A DNA stretch of 64,000 bases from assembly GCA_009360885.1 (NCBI GenBank), contig SPEL01000005.1, positions 62,001 through 126,000 of the forward strand. Reading direction: 5' to 3'. Below the pieces are notes generated by a model, which saw only the letters and a program-made list of their open reading frames with translations, did not search any database and was not told the DNA's origin. Source of the DNA: Sphingobium sp. Its GTDB lineage: Bacteria > Pseudomonadota > Alphaproteobacteria > Sphingomonadales > Sphingomonadaceae. This document shows, in pieces, positions 25,983-34,589 of this stretch; the stretch's first letter is position 1; each line of letters opens with the position of its first letter. A program made the translations under genes and the position numbers.

Positions 25983-26303
25983 TTAGTCACCGTTCGCATC
26001 AACCATGAAAACCGTGGGTTTGCCTCGCGAAGCCGGATCCCATCCTGCCGACAGTGCGGCCCGCACACCTCGCGAAGCAATCGCGTCGTTGATATGCAAA
26101 CGCCCTTTCGGCAATCCTTTCATCAGGCGCTTTGGTGCCGGAAATTCCAGCACGGCTTCACGCGGCATGTCATGCTGACGCAGGGAAACCGTCATGCCCT
26201 TCCAGCCATCGGAAGAGGATAATTGGGGATCACTGAGGAGTTCCCAGTCATATTTGAACCCATCGATTTCGACGGTGCCACCACGGCCATTTTTATGAAT
26301 CAT
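25983..26303 (-). CDS. Conserved-looking hypothetical protein
   Basis: 106 aa, soluble, with no signal peptide or helix. The sequence (GGTVEIDGFKYDWELLSDPQ ... DAIASRGVRAALSAGWDPASRGKP) looks like a compact beta-rich domain, but I do not recognise the family. Its ATG overlaps the end of the small open frame after rlmJ, suggesting cotranscription with rlmJ. Function unknown. Confidence 0.62.
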   Translation of the reverse strand: MIHKNGRGGTVEIDGFKYDWELLSDPQLSSSDGWKGMTVSLRQHDMPREAVLEFPAPKRLMKGLPKGRLHINDAIASRGVRAALSAGWDPASRGKPTVFMVDANGD

Positions 26304-26466
26304 GACAGGCCTTTAACATGCCAGCAGCCGCAATCCACCCTTCACTCGTGATCGTCGCCAGATACGCGTTAAATTCCTTGAGATGCAGCGCGAACGCAGC
26401 CTGATTATCTGTGCAGACAGCGTCCTTTAACGCCCAGCAACTCCAGAAGTAGGATAGACGCCTATT
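26293..26466 (-). CDS. Possible small gene after rlmJ (start unclear)
   Basis: The frame directly behind the rlmJ stop is open for 57 codons. It reads ALKDAVCTDNQAAFALH then LKEFNAYLATITSEGWIAA and ends LKACHDS, a protein-like amphipathic helical sequence. Its stop overlaps the ATG of the next gene, as in coupled genes. No ATG, GTG or TTG is found in frame, so either an unusual start is used or the 5' end has been lost. Family unknown. Confidence 0.4.
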   Translation of the reverse strand, partial: NRRLSYFWSCWALKDAVCTDNQAAFALHLKEFNAYLATITSEGWIAAAGMLKACHDS

Positions 26467-27297
26467 TCAGTTGTCCAGCCAATCGCATAATATCTCGCCC
26501 TTATGCCCTTCGGGCGCCAACGCCGCGCGTAATGCTTCCAACAATGGCGGCAGTGTCTGCGTGAAAGCATAAGGCGGATTAACGATAAAGAGGCCCGCGC
26601 CATTATAGATGCCGGGCTGCTCGCTATCGTAAAGCCAATGCTCCACCACCAGAAATTTCGGGATGCCCAGCTTGCGTAGCTGCGCCTTCCATTGCCGATG
26701 CGTGGCGCGCTCTTTCAGCGGATACCAGATCACCGTCACGCCATGCGCCCATTTACGATGAGCGGCGGCGAGGGTCGCGGTAATGCGCGCGCGTTCGTCC
26801 GTCTGCTCATAGGGCGGGTCAACCACCACTACGCCGCGCGCGGTGCGGGGCGGTACCATAGCCAGCCACAATTCATAGGCATCACGTTCATGTACGGCCG
26901 CGCTGGTGCCGCGCATCACGCCGCGCAGGGTGTAGGCGTCTTCCGGGTGCTTTTCGTTGAGGACCAGAAAATCCTGCGGGCGCAAAAGCTGCGCCAGAAA
27001 TTGCGGCGATCCGGGATAAAGACGCGGTTCACCACCCACATTCATCGCCTGCACAGCGGCGCGGTAATCGTCCAGCAGGGGGTTGGTGTCGGCATAGGCC
27101 CGCAATATGCCTTGTGTCGCCTCGCCGGTGCGCTGAGCTTCGTCGCCGCCAAGGTCGTACAACCCGCAACCAGCATGGGTGTCGATCAGAGTGAGCGCCC
27201 CCGGCTTGAGCTGCAAGGCCCGTATCAAGGAGATTAGGAGGCTATGCTTGACGACATCGGCGCTATTGCCAGCATGGAAGGAATGGCGATAATTCAT
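26467..27297 (-). CDS. rlmJ: 23S rRNA (adenine(2030)-N6)-methyltransferase RlmJ
   Basis: 276 aa. The N-terminal MNYRHSFHAGNSADVVKHSLL is diagnostic for RlmJ/YhiR. The SAM site shows DTHAGCGLYDL, and the DPPY-type catalytic motif is VVVDPPYEQTDE near residue 165. It methylates A2030 of 23S rRNA in the cytoplasm. The start is the ATG at 27295-27297. Two small genes follow on the same strand with little or no spacing. Confidence 0.95.
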   Translation of the reverse strand: MNYRHSFHAGNSADVVKHSLLISLIRALQLKPGALTLIDTHAGCGLYDLGGDEAQRTGEATQGILRAYADTNPLLDDYRAAVQAMNVGGEPRLYPGSPQFLAQLLRPQDFLVLNEKHPEDAYTLRGVMRGTSAAVHERDAYELWLAMVPPRTARGVVVVDPPYEQTDERARITATLAAAHRKWAHGVTVIWYPLKERATHRQWKAQLRKLGIPKFLVVEHWLYDSEQPGIYNGAGLFIVNPPYAFTQTLPPLLEALRAALAPEGHKGEILCDWLDN

Positions 27298-27511
27298 TGT
27301 GACTCAATATCCTGACGGCATGCCTTTAGACGAACTGCCGGACCTTCTGCAAAGCGAAGTTATGGCCGCACCAATATTAGTTGGACGCACAAACCGAGTG
27401 CGAAGCGATTGCAGCACCCAATCCGCTACTCACATAGAGGCGGGCGTAAACCTTCGAAGCACTTTAGCGCAAGGCCTAAACCCGCGTTAGTGATCGTCAT
27501 CGGAGGTAAAG
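27298..27511. other. Intergenic stretch, no gene supported
   Basis: A 63-codon rightward frame begins at 27299 with no ribosome site and no recognisable sequence. The remainder leads into an MFS gene remnant. Confidence 0.35.
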
Positions 27512-27841
27512 GCGACAGGCACGAGCCGGCTTGCAGATCAAGGTCTCGCCCAGTGGACCACAGGCCGTTCACTGTCTCTTTTACTGGCGTCATGGGGACT
27601 GACCGCCCTTCTTCCCGCTCTATTGATCGGCGTCGTGCTACTCGACCTCGCGGCGCAGGCGGTCCATGTCACCAACCAGAGCATCATCTTCGACCAGAAT
27701 CCGCAGACGCGCAACCGCTTCGCAGGCGGAGACATGGCGTCCTACTTCCTCGACAGCGCCTTCGGAGTCCGCCGTAGCTTCTGGAGAGCTTTGATGTTCA
27801 CATGCTTCTCCGCCTCCCATATTTCACCTCGTAGAGAGTAG
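27512..27841 (+). pseudogene. Remnant of an MFS transporter gene
   Basis: The frame reads SRLADQGLAQWTTGRSLSLL then GVVLLDLAAQAVHVTNQSIIF. This is the stretch covering transmembrane segments 9-10 of YnfM-like drug or sugar efflux MFS proteins. The following RSRLTAGYM-type region is degraded to TRNRFAGGDMASYFLDSAFG, and the end is frameshifted or replaced. No start codon with a ribosome site exists and both ends of the gene are missing. Confidence 0.7.
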
Positions 27842-27995
27842 TTTCTACCACACTCCCTCAACTCCACCACACTTCCCCCCACATTTTTACGTGGTTGCAG
27901 GTGAATGAAGCGAACACCAGCAGGCAACGGCACCCTAATTTTCCTTAAAAAACCGTGGCCTTTGGCGGCTATCAACGAACTGTTATGAATGAGTA
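27842..27995. other. Left flank of the island; possible former tRNA terminator
   Basis: No gene. Read leftward from the candidate att core at 27996, a GCC-AAA-GGC hairpin and six Ts (27947-27952 complement) lie 30-50 nt away. In the unoccupied chromosome this would sit just downstream of the tRNA-Ser 3' end and could be its terminator. Confidence 0.35.
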
Positions 27996-28003
27996 ATGGC
28001 GGA
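27996..28003. repeat. Candidate attL core ATGGCGGA
   Basis: It is identical to 40361-40368 at the tRNA-Ser 3' end. Similarity continues imperfectly (TGGGA, TTCGAACC), and the preceding bases are partly alike. Serine recombinases need only a very short shared core, so 8 bp is compatible but not proof. Confidence 0.4.
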
Positions 28004-28138
28004 CCTGCTGGGAGCAGGTTCGAACCATCTTACTGAAATGTTGCGAGAATGGAATGACGTTCTCCGGCATTCGAGCCTCGGCTGTGGACAAGCCCCAAAC
28101 ACCAATGAACGGAAGGATGGACGCGCCCCGCGCGATAG

Positions 28139-28157
28139 CCGTCCGGCTGTCGGGCGG
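28139..28157. promoter_or_regulatory. Inverted repeat in the candidate oriT region before mobC
   Basis: CCGTCCG and CGGGCGG can pair (one G-T) around GCTGT, 30 nt before mobC. Transfer origins usually lie directly upstream of mobC/relaxase genes and contain such repeats. I cannot identify a known nick sequence. Confidence 0.35.
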
Positions 28158-28186
28158 AGGCGCAAGATTGCATAGTTGGGGGCCGG

Positions 28187-28552
28187 ATGGGAATTCGTCC
28201 GCCTCCATTCTCTCTCCGGCTCAGTTTCGAGCAACGCGCCCGCTTGGAGGAGGAAGCCGGGGATATGTCGCTCGGCGGCTATATCCAGTCCCGCCTGTTT
28301 GATTCTGACAAACCGCCAGTGCGCAGGCGGAGCAAAAACCCGGTTAAAGACCATAAGGCGCTGGCACAAGCGCTCGGGCTGTTGGGCCAGTCGCGAATAT
28401 CTTCCAACCTGAACCAGCTCGCTCGCGCGGCGAACACGGGAAGCTTGCCCGTAACGCCGGATACTGAAGCCGCGTTGCTCGACGCGCTTGCTGAAATCCA
28501 TGAAATTCGCCGCCTGTTGATGGAGGCCCTGAACCTTGAGGTCGAGCCATGA
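28187..28552 (+). CDS. mobC: MobC-family relaxosome accessory protein
   Basis: 121 aa. An N-terminal ribbon-helix-helix-like part (LSFEQRARLEEEAGDMSLGGYIQSRLF) leads to a MobC C-terminus with LGLLGQSRISSNLNQLARAAN, the usual MobC signature. It helps the relaxase open the DNA at oriT. It overlaps the relaxase gene by 4 nt, the normal arrangement on mobilizable plasmids and islands. ATG at 28187 behind a G-rich site. Confidence 0.85.
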   Translation: MGIRPPPFSLRLSFEQRARLEEEAGDMSLGGYIQSRLFDSDKPPVRRRSKNPVKDHKALAQALGLLGQSRISSNLNQLARAANTGSLPVTPDTEAALLDALAEIHEIRRLLMEALNLEVEP

Positions 28553-29832
28553 TCCTCAAGGCCTCTCAGCGCAGCGGCGCGAAGCAACTCGGGCTTCACC
28601 TGATGAAGACTGATGAGAACGAGCACGTCGAGGTGCATGAGGTTAGCGGCTTCGTGTCGGACGATCTGATGGGCGCGATGAAGGAAGCGCACGCCACGTC
28701 ACTCGGCACCAAATGCAAACAGCATTTGTTCTCTGTTTCGCTCAACCCGCCCGCTGAGAAATCCGTCCGCATCGAGGTGTTTGAGAACGCCTGCAATAAG
28801 ATCGAGGAGCGGCTTGGCCTCACAGGCCAGCCGCGCATGATCGTCTTCCACGAAAAGGAGGGTCGTCGCCATGCGCATGCCGTATGGTCGCGCATCGACG
28901 CGGAAACGATGACGGCGAAGCCGCTGCCTTTCTTCAAATCGAAGCTGCGGGACATCGCCAAGGAACTCTATCTCGAAAATGGCTGGAAGATGCCGGAAGG
29001 CTTTCGTGATTCGAAACTGCGCGATCCGCGCAATTTCACGCTTCAAGAATGGCAGCAGGCGAAGCGGGCGGGCCACGATGCCAAGCAAATTAAGGCAACC
29101 ATTCAGGAATGCTGGGCCTTGTCGGACAACGGCCCTGCCTTTGCCAAGGCGTTGGAGGAGCGCGGCTTGTTCCTCGCGCAAGGTGATCGGCGCGGGCATG
29201 TCGCAGTGTCGATAGAGGGCGAGGCCTTCGCCATCGCGCGTATGATCGACAAAAAGTCGAAGGAAGTTGCTGCGCGCCTCGGCGATCCCAAGGCGCTTCG
29301 CTCGGTGGCCGATACCGTCCGCCACATTGGCGAGACGGTCGGCCCGCGCCTGTCTCGCTATATCTCGGAAGCAAAGCGCATAGCGTACAACGCGATCAGG
29401 CCGCTCAATGAACAGAAGCTCGCGATGATAGAGGTGCATCAGGCAGAGCGGAAAAAGCTCGATCAGATGCAGCGCGAGCGCCGGGAAGGTGAGCAGCGCG
29501 AGCGCGCGGCCCGCATCCGCACAGGAGCGAAGGGCGTTTGGGACATTCTGACAGGGCGCTATTTCAAGGTTCGAAAGCAGAATGAAGTGGAAGCCTTCTT
29601 CGGGCTCCAGCGGGACCGGGCGCAGCGGCACGATCTGGTGTCAGCCCAGCTTAAAGAGCGGGCGGACCTCCAATCCCTGATTGGCATTGCGCGTGATCGC
29701 CATGCACGACAGTTGCTTGGCCTCTATCGAGATGCCGCCCAGTACCGCCGCATGAGTCGGGATGGACAGTCTGACCGCGAAGACACGGAACGCGCTCGGC
29801 CTGCGCCGCGCGGCCCGGAATTGGGGCGATAG
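28549..29832 (+). CDS. Relaxase/mobilization nuclease
   Basis: 427 aa. The catalytic domain occupies about the first 200 residues. The His cluster HEKEGRRHAHAVWSRID (101-117) is the metal-binding motif III, and an N-terminal Ser or Tyr would be the nicking residue. The C-terminal half is charged and helical (KKLDQMQRERREGEQRERAARIR), probably a coiled coil. It nicks oriT and pilots the strand. Start overlaps mobC (ATGA). Classified as MobA/VirD2-like; the exact MOB class is uncertain. Confidence 0.87.
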   Translation: MILKASQRSGAKQLGLHLMKTDENEHVEVHEVSGFVSDDLMGAMKEAHATSLGTKCKQHLFSVSLNPPAEKSVRIEVFENACNKIEERLGLTGQPRMIVFHEKEGRRHAHAVWSRIDAETMTAKPLPFFKSKLRDIAKELYLENGWKMPEGFRDSKLRDPRNFTLQEWQQAKRAGHDAKQIKATIQECWALSDNGPAFAKALEERGLFLAQGDRRGHVAVSIEGEAFAIARMIDKKSKEVAARLGDPKALRSVADTVRHIGETVGPRLSRYISEAKRIAYNAIRPLNEQKLAMIEVHQAERKKLDQMQRERREGEQRERAARIRTGAKGVWDILTGRYFKVRKQNEVEAFFGLQRDRAQRHDLVSAQLKERADLQSLIGIARDRHARQLLGLYRDAAQYRRMSRDGQSDREDTERARPAPRGPELGR

Positions 29833-30092
29833 GGCTTAGCCTGAAACTCCATCTGTCGTCCGTTTCGGCCTAATCGCTTTGGCCCTCCAGTTTTCCTCCG
29901 CAGTCTTTCGCGCCCCGCCGGGTCGCGTTGTGATCGTTTTATCGTCCGGTGAATGCCGATGGGTGCAAGGCGTGTGAACAGCCTTCTCCACATCCGTTTC
30001 GATTGGCGGGCAATGCACCTCATTCATCCGGCCTGATTTCTCCGTCTCAACGCGGCCCAACGGGGGCGGCGCAAGACAGACAGGAGGAATCC
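29833..30092. other. Intergenic stretch, no gene supported
   Basis: About 260 nt with no convincing frame on either strand. It ends with the ribosome site AGGAGGAAT of the next small gene. Confidence 0.35.
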
Positions 30093-30263
30093 ATGTTCAA
30101 ATTGACCAAAGGCGATCTTGCCAAGAAAACGAACGCTCAGCTTTCCGCTCTCTTTCAGGAGGCAAGCAAAGGTCTGATCGCCACCAACTCTGATATCGCA
30201 TTGGCACAATCGCTTCTCGCGATGATCCGTGCCGAAATCGCGAAACGCGGTCCATGCCCATAG
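30093..30263 (+). CDS. Small hypothetical protein
   Basis: 56 aa, starting at an ATG 7 nt after AGGAGG. The sequence (MFKLTKGDLAKKTNAQLSAL then a helical C-terminus ending EIAKRGPCP) predicts one or two soluble helices. Similar small genes often follow mob genes on sphingomonad elements, but I know no function. The longer open frame from 29949 lacks a ribosome site. Confidence 0.6.
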   Translation: MFKLTKGDLAKKTNAQLSALFQEASKGLIATNSDIALAQSLLAMIRAEIAKRGPCP

Positions 30264-30381
30264 CGGCGATAAAGGGGCGCGATCTACGCCCTCTCTCGTT
30301 CGCGTTATCGTTCATCATGCAGCCGCTTGCTTATCGACAGCGATTTAGCTTTTTGGCTCGATGCAATATTGTCAATCTTCA

Positions 30382-32103
30382 TCAATAAAGAGATAACAGG
30401 CTATAATATGATGGTGGGTCAATATTTCTGAGACCATAGCGAAGGTAGTACTTTCTTGCCGCTCGCCAACCTCGCACAAAGCTTGGCATGCGTGTATCAT
30501 TGTTAATCTCTGGATAGTTATACCAAGAACCGGATCTTAAATCGCTTTTGGAGAGAGTAGGCTGAGCGATGCCGTGTGCCGCCAATATTCGCACCCGTTC
30601 CCGAAGAGCTCTCCGTATGACACTCTCGAGCCATCCATCTAATTCAACTAGCGGTTTTGGATCAGTGACAAGAGGATAAAACGCCATTAACCCCTTGACG
30701 AAAGGTAGAACGGCGTTTCCGTCGATGAACTCGATGACTTGGTCCTCCCGTAGACCTCCGTATAGATACCGCCTCATTTCATTAAGGCACGTAACAAGGT
30801 CCCAGTCATAAAATCCAATACCTACTCTGCCCGCGTTAACTGAGCTGCCAACATCGCGACGATACAATAGAAGATGCTTGTACAGCACTTCAGATATTCG
30901 CCGCTTTATACGTTTCACTGCTTTAGAGGATAATGATATTCCGCTCGACCTGATATTGTGCCCGAGATAATCAAAACTACCTATGGTTTCTATTTCTCCA
31001 CCATCGTCAGAATCTAAAAAGAATGATCTTTGGTCGCGCTCAATTCCGTTATCAAACAACTGAATTCCTGGCGATTTCGAGTAATTAATCGAGGTGCCAG
31101 CAATCTTACAGTGTGAACGGAACTGTTGCGCGATATCGCGCGCATCACTATAGGAGTGCGCGATTGCGACGACGTCGTCCGCAAATCTTACAAAGGTACC
31201 ATTCTGTCGCTCTAGAGCTAAATCAAGCTCATGCGCAGCCGCGTTGGATAGAAACAGGGACAATGAGCAACCTTGCGGTACACCTCGGCTGCGCTCAGAG
31301 AATGAGGATGCCTGATAGCTATTTACATGGCAGAAACGGTGCTCAAGGAACGACAGGATCGCCGATCTCTCAGCTGACGTGAGAATGAATAAATCGCGAT
31401 TGCTCACAATCTTTCTAAGATAATCATGATCAATAGAATCGAAATACTTAGCGAAGTCGTATTGTATCAGATACGACTTAGGGTGTTTTAAAGACCTCTT
31501 CAGATGAAGAATAGCATCGAAAACACTCTTATCGGTTCGATAAGCAAAGCTGTAACTTGAGAATATATTAAGGTTTCTACGTGTTATAGATCTGTGGAAG
31601 ACGTTTGCTACAGCGGAGTCTGGGATCGCAAAGGCCATGATCTCTCGCGTCGAACCATCGGGCTTCGGCACATCAAACTGGACTGCTGGGACAGGGCTAT
31701 ATTCGTTAGCCTGAAGCTTACGCCATATTGTCTTACTTAAGAACCGGGCGTGGCTAATGCAGTATCTGGGATCAAAGTGCGGATGAAAACTCCACCATCG
31801 GGGCTCCTGAACCGCTGGAGTCCCGGCTGCGAGCCCGGTACGCTTCTCATAGCGATCCGCATGTTTGCGTTTGGTTGCGGCGGCGATTTGCTGATCCCGA
31901 AGGACTGCTTTTGATTTTCTAATTATAGCCTGCTCGATAGCCTCTTGCACCCAAACCTCCAAAGATCGCCGACGTCCGAGAGTCAGGGATTCGTTTGCGA
32001 AGGGCGATGGGCCTTGCGAGCTCACCTGCAAAGTAATCTGCCGGACGCCGGCTAGCACGACACGTGCTTGTCTGCATATTAACAGAGCGGATTGCTTACA
32101 CAA
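30382..32103 (-). CDS. Reverse transcriptase, defence (UG/DRT)-type
   Basis: 573 aa. The RT core spans about 140-345: template-grip FDVPKPDGSTRE, motif A QYDFAKYFDSID (first Asp 216), motif B RGVPQGCS (274-280) and motif C FVRFADDVV (307-310), so the catalytic Asp triad is intact. About 200 residues follow with no maturase or endonuclease domain (FYDWDLVTCLNEMRRYLYGG), and no intron RNA or retron msr/msd is visible. This fits the unknown-group/Drt antiviral RTs; the subclass cannot be fixed by eye. The TTG start at 32103 has only GAGGGA upstream; a start further inside is possible. The gene is visibly richer in A+T than its neighbours. Confidence 0.82.
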   Translation of the reverse strand: MCKQSALLICRQARVVLAGVRQITLQVSSQGPSPFANESLTLGRRRSLEVWVQEAIEQAIIRKSKAVLRDQQIAAATKRKHADRYEKRTGLAAGTPAVQEPRWWSFHPHFDPRYCISHARFLSKTIWRKLQANEYSPVPAVQFDVPKPDGSTREIMAFAIPDSAVANVFHRSITRRNLNIFSSYSFAYRTDKSVFDAILHLKRSLKHPKSYLIQYDFAKYFDSIDHDYLRKIVSNRDLFILTSAERSAILSFLEHRFCHVNSYQASSFSERSRGVPQGCSLSLFLSNAAAHELDLALERQNGTFVRFADDVVAIAHSYSDARDIAQQFRSHCKIAGTSINYSKSPGIQLFDNGIERDQRSFFLDSDDGGEIETIGSFDYLGHNIRSSGISLSSKAVKRIKRRISEVLYKHLLLYRRDVGSSVNAGRVGIGFYDWDLVTCLNEMRRYLYGGLREDQVIEFIDGNAVLPFVKGLMAFYPLVTDPKPLVELDGWLESVIRRALRERVRILAAHGIAQPTLSKSDLRSGSWYNYPEINNDTRMPSFVRGWRAARKYYLRYGLRNIDPPSYYSLLSLY

Positions 32104-32248
32104 TAGATATAATGTCTAATCCCTCAGAGGTGGGCTCCATCAATCGAAAATGATGCTGAATATTGTTATAGTTTAAGGTTTGAAGCGCATCTTCAGGGTT
32201 TGTCGCGCAGCGATTCTCAGGCGGCTTCTACGGGCTCTCTCCCGGCGC
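32104..32248 (-). other. Leader region of the RT gene, possible structured RNA
   Basis: 145 nt between the Cys-rich gene and the RT gene on the same strand. Several Drt systems use a noncoding RNA next to the RT. This is the only upstream place for one, but I cannot show a fold. Confidence 0.25.
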
Positions 32249-32719
32249 TCAGCGTTTTGTGCGACGCTGAACAATCGTGTGGGACAGAATGCGACGGTTG
32301 ATCTTCCTCTTCCACTCGATCTGACGCTGTGAAAGATTCCGTTTCCGGGCCGTCTGCATGAGGAAGTTGTATTCCTTCTCATCGAACAGATAGCCCATTC
32401 GCCAGGCATGCTCGATTAGGTCGTGATTGGCATTGGCGGTATCATCCTGCGCAATGCGTTTCAGGCCGTCGAATAGGCTTCCGGTGTCGATCTTTATGAA
32501 TTTGTTAATGCAAACATTGCCGACATAGGTTGAATTTCCGTTCAGCCGGTTCCGGATATAGCAATGCTCTTTGATGTCCTGCCCGCACGGGCAATTATCC
32601 CATTCCTCGCTGATCTCGATGCCTACTAGGTCCCATTCCTGCCGTGCGACCTCGAACGTATTTCCCACTGATAGGGGCACGATGTGAGCCGTGAGGTTTG
32701 GCAGACTGTGGGACGACAT
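32249..32719 (-). CDS. Cys-rich zinc-finger-like hypothetical protein
   Basis: 156 aa. A putative zinc-binding segment [20 protein letters not shown] ... [12 protein letters not shown] (about residues 42-72) holds four Cys in a C-x-C-x8-C-x17-C pattern. It is followed by a basic helical tail ([20 protein letters not shown]). It lies upstream of the RT gene on the same strand and is divergent from the methyltransferase gene. A nucleic-acid-binding role is inferred. It could be a partner of either system; I do not know the family. Confidence 0.65.
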   Translation of the reverse strand: MSSHSLPNLTAHIVPLSVGNTFEVARQEWDLVGIEISEEWDNCPCGQDIKEHCYIRNRLNGNSTYVGNVCINKFIKIDTGSLFDGLKRIAQDDTANANHDLIEHAWRMGYLFDEKEYNFLMQTARKRNLSQRQIEWKRKINRRILSHTIVQRRTKR

Positions 32720-32910
32720 CCTTTACCCCTCTGTTAGACTTCGATTGTGTTGCAGTTTCTCCGTCATCGCAAGTTCCACTGCTTCGCCTTCACGCCACGG
32801 CAACGAGGCTATTGCAGTCGGAACAGAATCGGAACATATCTGTGGGCAAAGAGCGGATGGCGCTTGTTCGCTGGGTCGGATTCTGCCATTCTGGCAAAAA
32901 GGGACCCAGT

Positions 32911-34134
32911 ATGTATCAGAACGAGTTTGCTCTCCTAAAACAGCAGTCAGGCCTGAGCGCAAAGGCGTTGGCGAAAGAACTTGGATACAGCCTGTCGAAT
33001 ATATATCGCTGGGATCGGGGAGAGGAACCACCGCGTGCGCTGGCGTTGCAAAAACTCCGGACATTAGTAGGTAAGGTTGAAACACACAGTGGCGGTCATT
33101 TTACCTTCATTGATCTTTTCGCCGGGATAGGCGGTTTGCGTCGGGGCTTTGACACGATCGGAGGCCACTGCGTATTTACCTCTGAGTGGAACAAGTTTGC
33201 TCAGCAGACATACGCGGCCAACTTTCGGGATAACCGCCCCATCGAAGGCGATATCACGACCATCAGCACGGATGAGATTCCCGATCATGATGTGCTGGTC
33301 GCGGGCTTCCCGTGCCAGCCATTCTCGATTGCGGGTGTTTCCAAAAAGAATTCTCTGGGCCGCAGTCACGGGTTTGCCTGTGAAGCGCAGGGCACCCTGT
33401 TCTTCGATGTCGCCCGTATCCTGAAGGAAAAGCGGCCCGCCGCGTTTCTTCTGGAGAACGTCAAAAATCTCCAGAGCCACGACAAGGGTAATACCTTCGC
33501 GGTTATCATGAAGACGCTTCGCGAGGAGCTGGGCTACCATGTCTGGACGAAGGTCATCGATGCGAAGCATTTCCTGCCTCAGCATCGCGAGCGGATTGTT
33601 ATCGTCGGCTTCAGGGACAACGTGCCGTTCAGCTGGGACGATCTCCGCCTGCCGGAAAAGGGCTCATCACTCCTTCGCGATATCCTGCATCCGGAAGATG
33701 GGTCCGAGAAAGCGGAAGCCCCTTACACGGTGGGTCCGGATGGAGCGGTCAATGAGAAGTACACCCTCACGCCTAAGCTCTGGCAGTACCTCAAGGATTA
33801 TGCCGCCAAGCATAAGGCTGCGGGCAACGGGTTCGGATATGGCCTCGTAACCCCGACCGATATCGCGCGCACGCTCTCTGCCCGCTACTACAAGGACGGT
33901 TCCGAGATTCTGGTTAGCCGTGGCAAGCGCAAGACGCCGCGCCGCCTGACACCTCGCGAATGTGCAAGGCTCATGGGATACCCGGACGACTTTAAAATCC
34001 CTGTCTCGGATACGCAGGCTTATAAGCAGTTCGGCAATTCGGTTGCGGTCCCTGTCTTCTGTGAGGTTGCCCGCATCATGCAGCCGCATATTCAGGCGCT
34101 GGTGGAAGCTTCTAAGCGCCGGAAGGCAGCCTGA
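32911..34134 (+). CDS. dcm: DNA (cytosine-5-)-methyltransferase, Dcm/MvaI type with N-terminal HTH
   Basis: 407 aa. Residues 1-50 ([30 protein letters not shown]) form a helix-turn-helix, as in methyltransferases that regulate their own operon. The C5 core follows: DLFAGIGG (68-75), catalytic AGFPCQPFS (Cys135), [19 protein letters not shown] and [10 protein letters not shown]. It would methylate a CCNGG-type site. ATG 32911 is preferred to ATG 32857 or the open frame from 32698, because the HTH begins there and AAGGGA lies 7 nt upstream. vsr and a restriction gene follow directly. Confidence 0.92.
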   Translation: MYQNEFALLKQQSGLSAKALAKELGYSLSNIYRWDRGEEPPRALALQKLRTLVGKVETHSGGHFTFIDLFAGIGGLRRGFDTIGGHCVFTSEWNKFAQQTYAANFRDNRPIEGDITTISTDEIPDHDVLVAGFPCQPFSIAGVSKKNSLGRSHGFACEAQGTLFFDVARILKEKRPAAFLLENVKNLQSHDKGNTFAVIMKTLREELGYHVWTKVIDAKHFLPQHRERIVIVGFRDNVPFSWDDLRLPEKGSSLLRDILHPEDGSEKAEAPYTVGPDGAVNEKYTLTPKLWQYLKDYAAKHKAAGNGFGYGLVTPTDIARTLSARYYKDGSEILVSRGKRKTPRRLTPRECARLMGYPDDFKIPVSDTQAYKQFGNSVAVPVFCEVARIMQPHIQALVEASKRRKAA

Positions 34135-34136
34135 CG

Positions 34137-34589
34137 CTGGCCGACGTTCATGACGCCCAGACCCGAAGCCGGAATATGGCTGCCATCAAAAGCAGCCATA
34201 CAAAACCTGAACTCGCGATCAGGAAAGCCCTGCACGCGGCAGGTCTGAGATACCGGCTGCATGCGAAGGACCTGCCGGGTAAGCCCGATCTGGTCTTTCC
34301 CCGCTATAAGGCGGTCCTCTTCGTCAATGGCTGCTTCTGGCACCGGCACGACTGCCACCTTTTCAGGTGGCCTGCCTCACGAGAAGACTTCTGGCGTGAG
34401 AAGATTGGCCGGAACGTGGCAAACGACGAGCGGGCTATCGCCAGTCTGAAAAAGGAGGGATGGCGTGTAGGGGTGATATGGGAATGCGCTCTCAAGGGGC
34501 GGACCCGGCTGAACCATCCTGAGACTATGCAACGGCTCGCATCCTGGATAAAATCTGAAGAGCAAACAATTACGATCAGGGGGGATTAG
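34137..34589 (+). CDS. vsr: Very short patch repair endonuclease Vsr
   Basis: 150 aa if started at CTG 34137. Vsr nicks beside T-G mismatches formed by deamination of Dcm-methylated C. ADVHDAQTRSRNMAAIKSSH matches the conserved Vsr N-terminus (usually MADVHD...TRSxNM), so translation must begin before the ATG at 34176; only CTG codons (34131 or 34137) are available. The core shows KPDLVF (catalytic Asp), GCFWHRHDCHLF (zinc/DNA) and WRVGVIWECAL. It begins 2 nt after the dcm stop. Confidence 0.9.
   Translation: MADVHDAQTRSRNMAAIKSSHTKPELAIRKALHAAGLRYRLHAKDLPGKPDLVFPRYKAVLFVNGCFWHRHDCHLFRWPASREDFWREKIGRNVANDERAIASLKKEGWRVGVIWECALKGRTRLNHPETMQRLASWIKSEEQTITIRGD

Noticed and set aside
28000..28026. 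A partial tRNA gene at the left island end (TGGCGGA ... TTCGAACC)
   Set aside because: The T-arm cannot pair and no anticodon arm follows; kept only as a possible attachment core.
30382..32103. Group II intron or retron for the reverse transcriptase
   Set aside because: No maturase X domain, no HNH endonuclease, no domain V-like RNA or msr/msd structure recognised around the gene.
32698..32910. N-terminal extension of the methyltransferase from 32698
   Set aside because: The extra 71 residues have no family similarity, overlap the divergent gene start, and the HTH begins at 32911.
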